Position numbers and translations under genes: made by a program. Below the pieces are notes generated by a model. That model worked only from the letters and a program-made list of their open reading frames with translations, made no database searches and was not told the origin of the DNA. From Halorussus halobius (GTDB taxonomy: Archaea; Halobacteriota; Halobacteria; Halobacteriales; Haladaptataceae): 64,000 bases of DNA. Positions 28,193 to 35,374 of this stretch are shown here, one piece after another (position 1 is the first letter of the stretch; each line of letters opens with the position of its first letter). The DNA is taken from positions 124,001 to 188,000 of the forward strand of contig NZ_SBIU01000003.1 of assembly GCF_004765805.1 (NCBI RefSeq), in the 5' to 3' direction.

Positions 28193-29536
28193 CTACACCC
28201 ACGGGACCGCCGGCATCTCGTAGAGCGTGTTCGCGCCCAGCACGAGCGTCCCCAGCACGCCGAGGAGGACGAAGGTGCGGAGCATCCAGAGCCACGCCGG
28301 GGCGGCGCGCGGGAGGCCGCCGCTCCCTTTCCGAAGCTCCTCGACGGCGACGGGACCGAGCGCCCACCCGACGAAGACGACGCCCAGCAGCACCGAGACG
28401 GGGAGGAGGACCTGATAGGCCACGGTGTCGAACCACGTGAGCCACGCGGTGTCGCCCGCCGAGAGCGTCCCGACGAGGAACAGCCCGCCGCCGAGGCCGA
28501 ACGCGGTCGCCTTCCGGTCGACGCCGTAGCGGTCCACGACGTAGGAGGTGACGACTTCGAGCAGGCTGATGGCCGACGAGAGCGCCGCGACCAGCACCAC
28601 GAGGAAGAACACGACCCCGACCGCCCGGCCCGCCGCGCCGAGGTCCGCGAACGCCGAGGCGACCGCGACGAACAGCGCGCTCGCGCCCCCGCCGGCCGCC
28701 GTCTCCGAGACGCCGCCCTGATGGGCGAACAACAGCGGAATCACCACGAGGCCGGCGAGCAGGCCGACCAGCGTGTTCAACACGACGATGGTGCCGCCGT
28801 CCGAGACCAGGCTCTCGTCGCCGTCGATGTACGACGAGTAGGTTATCATCGCGCCCATGCCCAGCGACAGCGAGAAGAACGCCTGGCTCACCGCGAACGG
28901 AATCACGTCGCCGGGGTTGGCGAACAGGTACTCGAAGTCGGGCGCGAGGTAGAACGCGTAGGCGTCGGCCACGCCGGGCAGGGTCGCGGCGTACATCGCC
29001 AGCCCGACGAGGATGAGGAGGATGCTGGGCACCATCAGCTTGGTCGCGCGCTCGATGCCGTCCTCGACGCCGAACGCGACGATAGCAGCCGTAAGCAGCA
29101 TGAAGACGCCGTGGAGCGCGACCGCGTCGAGACCCGCCGAGACCGCGCCGAAGTAGTCGGCGGGCGCTCCGAAGTACGCGCCCGTCGCGCTGCCGAACAC
29201 GTACCGGATGACCCACCCGCCCACGACGCTGTAGTACGACAGTATCCACATCCCGATGAACAGCCCGAGCGCGCCCACGACCGTCCAGTGCGGGCGGTTC
29301 AGTCGCTCGAACGCCTCGACCGCGTTGCGCTTGGCCCGGCGTCCGACGACGAACTCGGCCAGAATCGCCGGCAGGCCGATGAGGACCGCCGCGAGCAGGT
29401 AGACGAACACGAACGCCGACCCGCCGTTGGTGGCGGTCTTGAACGGGAACTGCCAGATGTTACCTAACCCCACTGCACTGCCCACGGCGGCGAGGATGAA
29501 CCCGAGCCTCGTCGCCCACGTCTCTCGCTCCGTCAT
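28193..29536 (-). CDS. Second sodium-dependent transporter of the NSS (SNF) family
   Basis: This 447-residue paralogue of the transporter at 25631-26965 starts MTERETWATRLGFILAAVGS at ATG 29536. NSS signatures are GSAVGLGNIWQFPF, LPAILAEFVVGRRAKRN, YYSVVGGWVIRYVFGSATG and LSLGMGAMITYSSYI. About 11 helices are seen. It is a Na+-coupled uptake carrier of unknown substrate. The helix 1 sodium motif differs slightly from the first copy (IWQFPF against LWRFPW), so the two probably diverged in substrate. Confidence 0.92.
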   Translation of the reverse strand: MTERETWATRLGFILAAVGSAVGLGNIWQFPFKTATNGGSAFVFVYLLAAVLIGLPAILAEFVVGRRAKRNAVEAFERLNRPHWTVVGALGLFIGMWILSYYSVVGGWVIRYVFGSATGAYFGAPADYFGAVSAGLDAVALHGVFMLLTAAIVAFGVEDGIERATKLMVPSILLILVGLAMYAATLPGVADAYAFYLAPDFEYLFANPGDVIPFAVSQAFFSLSLGMGAMITYSSYIDGDESLVSDGGTIVVLNTLVGLLAGLVVIPLLFAHQGGVSETAAGGGASALFVAVASAFADLGAAGRAVGVVFFLVVLVAALSSAISLLEVVTSYVVDRYGVDRKATAFGLGGGLFLVGTLSAGDTAWLTWFDTVAYQVLLPVSVLLGVVFVGWALGPVAVEELRKGSGGLPRAAPAWLWMLRTFVLLGVLGTLVLGANTLYEMPAVPWV

Positions 29537-29741
29537 GTGTGACAGTGGGTAGCGACCGGACGTGAAAAGGGAACCGATTCGACGGAGGGCAGTCAATTTT
29601 ACCGGTGCCGATTCGAGAATATTTCGCGGGCGAGCCGACGCCCGGCGTTCGGGAACGAGCCGGGGTCGGACGACGACCGGAAACGCCGCGTCACCGCCGG
29701 GCGACAGCTTCTTCCGACACCGCCGAGAGGTCTCCGACGAG

Positions 29742-30323
29742 ATGCGCGAATCGTTCCGTCGCGGCCTGCCGTTCTTCCTGACGGTCGCGCTCCCGGCGGT
29801 CGGGGCCCTCGACTGGCACGCCCGGACCGGCTGTGAGAGCTGTTACGGGACCGGCTTGCCGCTGACGCTCGGCGCGTTCGCGCTCGCGCTGGCGGTCGCC
29901 GGAGCGTTCGCGGCGCTCGCGCTCGCGCTCCTCTCGCCAGCCATCGACCGCGCGCTCGACGCCCGGTTGGGTCGCGTGCTGTTCGACCCGCCGACCCGGA
30001 CGCTGGCGGCGCTGGTTCCCGTGGTCGGGGTCGCGCTCGCGGCGGCTAGACCTCTGTTCGCGGGGCAACTGACCGCCGACCCGGCGGTCTGGCTCGCGCT
30101 CGCGCTCCCGTACTACCCGTTCGCGCTCGCGCTCGTTCCGCCGTTCGCGCTGCTGACCGGCGTCGAGTCGATGCACGCGGGCGGCGTCCCGCTGTTCGTC
30201 GCGCTCGCCGTCGGGCTGTTGGCCGCGAGCGCGCTCGAAGTGGCGTGGCTCTACCTGCTCTCGTCCGGCGTCGGCCGGGCGGCTCACCGGGTCGCGTCGA
30301 GCAGGAACTCCGCGAGCGAGTAG
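29742..30323 (+). CDS. Hypothetical multi-helix membrane protein
   Basis: This 193-residue protein starts MRESFRRGLPFFLTVALPAV at ATG 29742, preceded by a GAGAGG stretch. Five hydrophobic segments are visible. A CESCYGTG motif between helices 1 and 2 places two cysteines outside or inside the membrane. No family is recognised. The last 40 bases overlap the 3' end of the gene on the opposite strand, so the two genes converge with overlapping coding sequence. Confidence 0.6.
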   Translation: MRESFRRGLPFFLTVALPAVGALDWHARTGCESCYGTGLPLTLGAFALALAVAGAFAALALALLSPAIDRALDARLGRVLFDPPTRTLAALVPVVGVALAAARPLFAGQLTADPAVWLALALPYYPFALALVPPFALLTGVESMHAGGVPLFVALAVGLLAASALEVAWLYLLSSGVGRAAHRVASSRNSASE

Positions 30324-31114
30324 CCCGCCCAGTCGGGACGGTCGACGCTCGCGTCACCCCACTCGGAGAACGCGTAGACCGTCCGACCGTACTCGCGGGT
30401 TCGGTCCGAGTCCTCGCCCGACAGATGCGAGATACCGCATTCGAGCCGCCGGAGGTGGCCGGCGTCCCGGTCGACGACGAGGGTGAGGTTCGCCCGAAGG
30501 CCGTCCTCGCGTGCCGTCTCCGACAGGTCGGCTCCCGTCGTGATGGCGTACGCCGCGCCGGTGTCGTTCACGCGCAGGACGACCGCGCTGGCGTTCTCGC
30601 GGACGACGGTCACGTTCGCGTCCCGGACCGCACTCCAGTTAGCGTGGACGCCGTAGAAGGGGGCCGGCGACTGCGCCCCGGAGAAGCTACATCGGTCGGG
30701 CCGGCGGTCGTTCGTCTCGTCGGGTCGCCCGTCGGCGGCGTCGTCCGTCCGCACGGTCCAGCTACAGTGGTCGGTTGCGAAGGTGAGCGGTCCCGAACTC
30801 GGACGCGCGAGCAGTCGGTTCTCCGACCCCTCGACGGTGACCCGGAGGAACACCCGATAGTCGTCGGAGCCGTCGCTCGCGCCCGCCTCGTCGTTCGACT
30901 CGGCCTCGCCGTCCGACGCCGTCGGGACCCGCCACTCGACGGCGTAGTCGCGGTCGTCGAGCTGTGCGAGCGCGTCGTAGGCCACCTCGTCGGGCGGCTC
31001 GGAGAACGCGACCTCGTGGGCGTCGCCGGCGCTCGGGCGGGCGAGGTGGACGCCGACGACCCCGGCGACGCTCAGCGACGCGAGGAGGACGGCCAGCGCG
31101 ACTCGACGGCGCAT
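30284..31114 (-). CDS. Hypothetical secreted or membrane-anchored protein
   Basis: This 276-residue protein begins with an N-terminal hydrophobic segment (MRRRVALAVLLASLSVAGVV) that may be a signal peptide or anchor. The exported body is acidic, with an unusually charged insertion near residues 65-82 and three cysteines (SHC, DRC, LEC). NxT/S sites such as NWS, NVT, NAS and NDT suggest N-glycosylation. No known domain is recognised. The 3' end overlaps the membrane protein gene at 29742-30323. Confidence 0.65.
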   Translation of the reverse strand: MRRRVALAVLLASLSVAGVVGVHLARPSAGDAHEVAFSEPPDEVAYDALAQLDDRDYAVEWRVPTASDGEAESNDEAGASDGSDDYRVFLRVTVEGSENRLLARPSSGPLTFATDHCSWTVRTDDAADGRPDETNDRRPDRCSFSGAQSPAPFYGVHANWSAVRDANVTVVRENASAVVLRVNDTGAAYAITTGADLSETAREDGLRANLTLVVDRDAGHLRRLECGISHLSGEDSDRTREYGRTVYAFSEWGDASVDRPDWAGYSLAEFLLDATR

Positions 31115-31147
31115 ATCTCGGCCAATCCACGGGGACGTGATAAACCC

Positions 31148-31402
31148 TCAGGCCTCGCCGTACACCGGCACCGCCGCGCCGCTGGTGACCGAGGCGGCGT
31201 CCGAACACAGCGCCAGCACGGTCTCTACGATGTCGGCTGGGTCGACCCACGAGTCGTGGTCGGCGTCGGGCATCAGCTCGCGGTTGGCGGGCGTGTCGAT
31301 GACGCTGGGCATGACCGCGTTGGCCCGCACCGCGCCCGTCTCCTCCTCGACGATGGTCTCGGTCAGCAGGCGCACGCCCGCCTTCGACGCCCGGTAGGGA
31401 CC
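31148..31402 (-). pseudogene. C-terminal half of a short-chain dehydrogenase/reductase
   Basis: The frame reads PYRASKAGVRLLTETIVEEE, the YxxxK active-site region, followed by ANAVMPSVIDTPANRELMP and ends in GAAVPVYGEA. This is the second half of an SDR of about 240 residues. The Rossmann half with the glycine-rich loop is absent. Upstream on the minus strand the reading becomes arginine-rich and unrelated, and the dispersed repeat starts at 31449. The gene is truncated, with its break within about 50 bases of the repeat. Confidence 0.85.
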
Positions 31403-31448
31403 GTCTGCCGGTGTCCTCGTGAGCCGATGCGAACGAGGGCTCGTCAGA

Positions 31449-31603
31449 GCTCGCCTCCCACGGTGGAGGCGAGCGCGTTTATGCGCTCGCCGAAGCTGGG
31501 GCGGCGTGAGGCTCGCGGTCGCGGTGCGGATGCAGGTGCGGATGCAGGTGCGGGTTCGGGTTCGGGTACGGTCACTCATCGGTCTCGGCAGTAGCTAGCG
31601 TTC
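31449..31603 (+). repeat. Dispersed structured repeat, copy 1
   Basis: Two perfect hairpins share bases and exclude one another: GCTCGCCTCC-N6-GGAGGCGAGC (31449-31474) and GGCGAGCGC-N6-GCGCTCGCC (31468-31491). Next come GCTGGGGCGGCGTGAGGCTC and a G-rich tract (GCGGTCGCGGTGCGGATGC and related, 31515-31572). The conserved box begins ACTCATCGGTCTCGGCA (31574) and continues GTAGCTAGCGTTC. The same order of parts is seen at 41.2 kb and 56.4 kb. It is non-coding and lies at the broken end of an SDR gene. Confidence 0.7.
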
Positions 31604-31723
31604 GGGTTCGAATCACAATGTGGAAAGCGACCGCGACCGTCTCCGGGACGGTGACCGCGTCCGGGACCGCGACCGCGTCCGGGACGGTGACCGCATTCGC
31701 TACCGCGACAGCGCGGCGAGCGA

Positions 31724-31860
31724 TGCTTGAGCCTGTGAGGACCCCAGCCGCCACCGCAACAGCAACCCCAGCCGCCACTGCAACAGCAACCGCAGCCGCC
31801 ACCGCAACAGCAACCGCAGCCGCCACTGCAACCACAACCGCCACCGCAACCACGACAGCA
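31724..31860 (-). repeat. Dispersed repeat, copy 2 (inverted, with low-complexity tract)
   Basis: Read on the minus strand, a long (GCGGTTGCTGTTGC)n-like tract leads into CTCACAGGCTCAAGCA, the same box as in the other copies. On the plus strand this appears as TGCTTGAGCC followed by CAGCCGCCACCGCAACAGC-type repeats. Copies 1 and 2 point towards one another. Bases 31604-31723 between them hold another low-complexity run of ACCGCGTCCGGGACGGTG type. Confidence 0.65.
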
Positions 31861-31877
31861 ACGGCACAGCGAGTCAC

Positions 31878-31985
31878 GCTTGAGCCTATGAGAACCGCAA
31901 CTGCGACCGCAACAGCAACCGCAACTGCGACCGCAACAGCAACCGCATCCGCCACCGCAACAGCAACCGCATCCGCCACCGCAAA
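31878..31985 (-). repeat. Dispersed repeat, copy 3 (inverted)
   Basis: This has the same layout as copy 2: on the minus strand a GCGGTTGCTGTTGCGGTCGC tract, then TTCTCATAGGCTCAAGC (box). It lies in tandem with copy 2, about 154 bases apart (box to box). Translation of this stretch gives only alternating Ala-Thr, so no protein is claimed. The tract runs almost to the stop codon of the Trm56 gene at 31998. Confidence 0.65.
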
Positions 31986-31997
31986 CTCACCACCGAC

Positions 31998-32546
31998 TCA
32001 CTCCTCGTCGGTCGGAACCACCGTCTTGCCCGTCGCCTCCGGAATCACGGTCCGGTCGGCGTCGACCCACTCGCGGTCGAGTTCCCGGCCCTCGAACAGC
32101 CGGTCCAGGAACACCGCGAGCCCCGCCACCTCCGAGTGGGGCTGGTTGGTGACGCCGACGTTCCAGTCGGCGGCCTCGTACACGTCGAACGGCACCTTCT
32201 GGGAGCCGACCACGACCAGCAGCGGCTCGCCGGCCTCGGCGTGGGCGTCTCGAACCTCGCCGATCACGTGCTGGACGCGCTCGCCGTACATCGTGAGGTG
32301 GACGACCCGGCCGTCCCACTCGCGGACGATTGCTCGGGGACTGTCGGTGCGCTCGACCGCGAACGGGCCGCCGAACCGGTCGGTGATGTCCGCGACGGTG
32401 TCCTCGGACTTGCCGGCGTCCCCGCCCAAGATTGCGCGATCGGCCCCAAGCGCCCGCGCGGTCAGCCCGACGTGGGTCGTCATGCGCTCGTCGCGGCCGG
32501 GCCGGTGGCCGAGCCGCAGGACCGCGACCTCGGGTTCGCCTTGCAT
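31998..32546 (-). CDS. tRNA (cytidine(56)-2'-O)-methyltransferase (Trm56)
   Basis: This 182-residue SPOUT-fold enzyme starts MQGEPEVAVLRLGHRPGRDE at ATG 32546. Family marks are RDERMTTHVGLTARALGA near the N-terminus and LLVVVGSQKVPFDVYEAADW plus NVGVTNQPHSEVAGLAVFLD in the knotted SAM-binding C-terminal part. It methylates the 2'-hydroxyl of C56 in the T loop of archaeal tRNAs. The stop codon directly abuts the low-complexity repeat tract, and the coding sequence appears complete (usual length about 175-185). Confidence 0.92.
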   Translation of the reverse strand: MQGEPEVAVLRLGHRPGRDERMTTHVGLTARALGADRAILGGDAGKSEDTVADITDRFGGPFAVERTDSPRAIVREWDGRVVHLTMYGERVQHVIGEVRDAHAEAGEPLLVVVGSQKVPFDVYEAADWNVGVTNQPHSEVAGLAVFLDRLFEGRELDREWVDADRTVIPEATGKTVVPTDEE

Positions 32547-32599
32547 GGTCGCCACTCGGCGGCGCGGGGGTTAGGGGGTTTCGGAACGGTGCCGAGTCG

Positions 32600-32959
32600 T
32601 CACCGCGAGCGCGACAACAGCCCGAACACCACCAGCGCGGCGTTCGTGGAGCTGTACGGGTCCTCGAGCACGTACGAGTAGACGAACAGGAACGCGAAGT
32701 ACAGCACCACGAGCAGGCCCAGCATCTTGAGCCGGAACGTCCGGAGGTCGTCGGTCTCGCCCGCGTAGGTCTCGCGGAACGCCTCGCGGCGGTCGTCGTC
32801 GAGTCGCTCCCAGTGGTCGAGCCCCTCGTGGAGCACCAGCAGTCGGTCGCTCTCCAGCGGGCGGCCACAGTACGGACACGCGGCGGGCGACTCGCCGGGG
32901 GGGACTCGCGTCTCGTAGGCTGCGCGTTCGGGACGGTCGGTGGTGTCGGAGTCGGTCAT
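32600..32959 (-). CDS. Small zinc-ribbon membrane protein
   Basis: This 119-residue protein has a single zinc knuckle at residues 28-33 (CPYCGRPL), followed by a conserved-looking HEGLDHWERL that could supply His ligands. One or two hydrophobic segments follow (MLGLLVVLYFAFLFVYSYVL and ALVVFGLLS). This pattern (CPYCG, HEGLDH, C-terminal membrane helices) is common in haloarchaeal small proteins of unknown role. Only 18 bases separate it from the membrane protein gene upstream on the same strand, so they are probably one operon. Confidence 0.75.
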   Translation of the reverse strand: MTDSDTTDRPERAAYETRVPPGESPAACPYCGRPLESDRLLVLHEGLDHWERLDDDRREAFRETYAGETDDLRTFRLKMLGLLVVLYFAFLFVYSYVLEDPYSSTNAALVVFGLLSRSR

Positions 32960-32977
32960 GGTGACGGAATCACTCGG

Positions 32978-34357
32978 TCAGACGAACGGCGGCTCCGCGC
33001 CCGGCGCGGAGACGATCCAGAGGCTGGTCATGGTGTACAGCACCATCACGACGACGAACGGGTACTGGCTCCGGACCGCCTGCAGGCGGCCGGGGAACAC
33101 CTCGTACGCGCTCGCGTGGGCGACCCACACCGCCAGCAGGTGGCCCAGCAGCACGAACGCGACCGCCAGCCCGCCGAACCAGTCGGGCAGGACGAGCATC
33201 GAGGGGTTGAGCGGCGGGTTCGACGGGCTCGACAGCGCCGAGGCCAGCGCGGGCGACAGCGATAGGAAGTACCCGAGGAAGTGCGCGAGGTGGTAGCCCG
33301 CCGCGATGGGCAACAGCGACGGCGCGAACCGGCGGGCGATGGCCCCGACCGTCAGGTAGGTGTCGGCGGTCCGCCGGGCGTAGCGGGCGGCGGCCCAGTA
33401 GGCCCACAGGAACAGGCCGAAGCCCGCGACCAGCGCGACCGGGTAGACGACCATCGCGGGCACGCCCGCGTTCACCACCGGGCGGGCGACCTCGCCCCAC
33501 AGCGGCGTGCCGACGAAGCCGTCGTAGGTCGTGACCCACAGCACCGCCACCACGAACGCCACCTCGTCGGCGTCGTCGACGAGTTTGGGCTCGGCCAGCG
33601 CCGCGCCGGGCGGCCGGAGCTGTAGCCCGTCGTCGGTGTACCGCAGCGGCGCGACCCGGCCGTAGTACCGGAACACCCGCGCGACGGGGTCGACGTGGCC
33701 GAACCACGGGTCGGGACCGAACGCGAGCGCGCCGGCCAGCGTGACGGCCGAGTAGCCCACGACGACCCACGCCAGCAGTCGCGGGTCGTCGGCCAGCGGG
33801 CTGATGACCTCGAGCCAGATGAGCCCGAGCAGCCCGACCACGCTGGGCCACGCGCCCAGTTTCTCGGGGTAGTCGCGGTCGAGCGAGGGCAGCCAGTCGG
33901 CCAGCGCGCGCCACGGATTGAGCGCGGGCCAGGTGTTGCCCACGAGGTAGACGGTGGCGGCGTAGCCGGCCCACCAGCCGACCCACACCACCAGCACGGC
34001 CAGGTTCCGGAGCGAGTCGTCCGGGCCGACGAAGCCGGCGGCGACCACCACCACCAGCGCCGCGACCGAGGCGAGCCGGGTCGCGGTCGTCAGCTTCGCC
34101 AGCGGCGCGCGAGCGACCCGCCGCCAGTCGTGTATCGCGCGTATCAGCGCTCGGTCGGTGACGAAGCTGGCGAGCAGGAACGACGCGCCAACGACGCCAC
34201 CCCCGGTCAGCAGGAACAGCCACGTCGGCACCGACATGCTCCCGGAGGCGGCGCGCAGGCTCCCGCCGTGGGCGAGCGCGGTCCCGACGAAGCCCGTTCC
34301 TGCGGCCAGCGCCGCCGTCAGCGCGACCAGGCGGGCCCGAACGGTCGGACGTCTCAT
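32978..34357 (-). CDS. Large polytopic membrane protein, fenitrothion-hydrolase-like family
   Basis: This 459-residue protein has about eleven hydrophobic segments and a signal-like N-terminus ending near ALAHGGSL. Distinct conserved stretches are NTWPALNPWRALADWL, DYPEKLGAWPSVVGLLGLIW and GPDPWFGHVDPVARVFRYYG. They resemble a family of actinobacterial membrane proteins that databases often label fenitrothion hydrolase, although no catalytic motif supports a hydrolase. A histidine pair in YHLAHFLGYF could hold a metal or heme. Function unknown. It lies upstream of the zinc-ribbon membrane protein by 18 bases and is likely its operon partner. Confidence 0.6.
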   Translation of the reverse strand: MRRPTVRARLVALTAALAAGTGFVGTALAHGGSLRAASGSMSVPTWLFLLTGGGVVGASFLLASFVTDRALIRAIHDWRRVARAPLAKLTTATRLASVAALVVVVAAGFVGPDDSLRNLAVLVVWVGWWAGYAATVYLVGNTWPALNPWRALADWLPSLDRDYPEKLGAWPSVVGLLGLIWLEVISPLADDPRLLAWVVVGYSAVTLAGALAFGPDPWFGHVDPVARVFRYYGRVAPLRYTDDGLQLRPPGAALAEPKLVDDADEVAFVVAVLWVTTYDGFVGTPLWGEVARPVVNAGVPAMVVYPVALVAGFGLFLWAYWAAARYARRTADTYLTVGAIARRFAPSLLPIAAGYHLAHFLGYFLSLSPALASALSSPSNPPLNPSMLVLPDWFGGLAVAFVLLGHLLAVWVAHASAYEVFPGRLQAVRSQYPFVVVMVLYTMTSLWIVSAPGAEPPFV

Positions 34358-34457
34358 CGCCGGCTGTTGGGCCGGTCGTGACTTGTCGCTTCCGGACCGC
34401 TGGCGCGCCAGCAGCGTTTTATGGACCCGAGTGGTACGGGCCGTGGGGAGATTCAGC

Positions 34458-34721
34458 GTGGAACGTCAAGACAGGCCGACAGGTCCGGGAGAGCAGGGAT
34501 TGGGAACCGAAGCGGCGTCCGGCCGGCACGCCGACGACATCGCGGAGATGGACATCACCGAGCCGACCGTGACGTGGCTGGAGGTGTCCCATCCCCAGCA
34601 GCCGATTCCCATCGGCGAGAACGACCGCGTGCTGGACAGCCACTTCAACGAGCAGTACGACGTGTGGGAGGTACTGCTGGTCGCGCTTCCCGGAGAAGAC
34701 GACGAGGACGAGGACGACTGA
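34458..34721 (+). CDS. Small acidic hypothetical protein
   Basis: The strongly conserved-looking part begins MDITEPTVTWLEVSHPQQPI (ATG 34548) and includes ENDRVLDSHFNEQYDVWEVL before an acidic tail. GTG 34458 is in frame and lies about 38 bases after a TATA-like TTTTAT (34417-34422), giving an 87-residue protein, while ATG 34548 would give 57 residues. The N-terminal 30 residues are low complexity. No family is recognised. It ends directly against the stop of the MTH865-like gene on the other strand. Confidence 0.55.
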   Translation: MERQDRPTGPGEQGLGTEAASGRHADDIAEMDITEPTVTWLEVSHPQQPIPIGENDRVLDSHFNEQYDVWEVLLVALPGEDDEDEDD

Positions 34722-34985
34722 TTACAGCATGTCCTTTTCCTTCAGCCCCGCCAGCAGGTCGTCGACGAGTTCGTCGACGTTCTCGTAGGGGAACTCCTGA
34801 ACGCCCGAGAGCTTCGTCGACAGTTCCATCGCCGTGAACTCGACGTCGCCCGCCTCGAACCGCGTGCCCGGGCCGTCGGGGAGCGCGGGAACGAGGTCCA
34901 TCGGGTTGTTGACGGGGAAGTCGGCTTCCTCGAACGCTTCCGTGAACTGCTCGCGGAGCTCGGCTTCGGTTTCGTCGTCCACCAT
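34722..34985 (-). CDS. MTH865-like family protein
   Basis: This 87-residue protein matches the MTH865 fold family: an N-terminal helix ELREQFTEAFEEADFPVNNP, then DLVPALPDGPGTRFEAGDVEF, TAMELSTKLSG and a final helix YENVDELVDDLLAGL. The family has an EF-hand-like helical structure without a known function. It is a single gene whose stop adjoins that of the acidic protein on the other strand. Confidence 0.8.
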   Translation of the reverse strand: MVDDETEAELREQFTEAFEEADFPVNNPMDLVPALPDGPGTRFEAGDVEFTAMELSTKLSGVQEFPYENVDELVDDLLAGLKEKDML

Positions 34986-35374
34986 ACCCGGTTGTGAGTG
35001 GCGGTTCGGGCAAAAGGGTTCCGGAACAACGTAGAATCTGTTGTCCGTTTACTCCGCGACGGCGAGGCTGCCCGTCGAATCACGGCCGTCCGCCGCGGAC
35101 CGTCCGGCCGGCGTCGCCCCGGAGCGAGCCAAACAGCGGCGTCTCTCCGAATGCGGCCCAAACAGCCGCGTCGCCGTGACCAGCCGAGACAGCGTCCGAA
35201 CTCGCTGTTATGGTCGGATTACCCGGCCTCGGAGCCGGGAAACCCGCGATTACCACGAAACTGCCGGTGCTTACCGGAACCCGCATCCGAGCGCAGATGA
35301 TTGATAAACTGGTAATCAGACATTGAAAGCGAATCGGTGGGTTTTTGAATAAGTAATTATCCATTGAAAGACGC
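34986..35374. other. Intergenic region, 389 bases
   Basis: No gene is supported here. A CCCGGC-CTCGGA-GCCGGG hairpin lies at about 35223-35241. The last 60 bases are AT-rich (TTTTTGAATAAGTAATTATC) and hold two direct ATTGAAAG copies about 40 bases apart, a probable promoter region for the Tat beta-helix gene. Confidence 0.5.

Noticed and set aside
31601..31620. GGGTTCGAATCAC resembling a tRNA T arm
   Set aside because: No acceptor, D or anticodon stems can be folded around it.
31618..32574. Open frame translating to long alternating Ala-Thr runs
   Set aside because: It is the reading of the low-complexity repeat tract and then antisense to Trm56. It has no promoter or domain.
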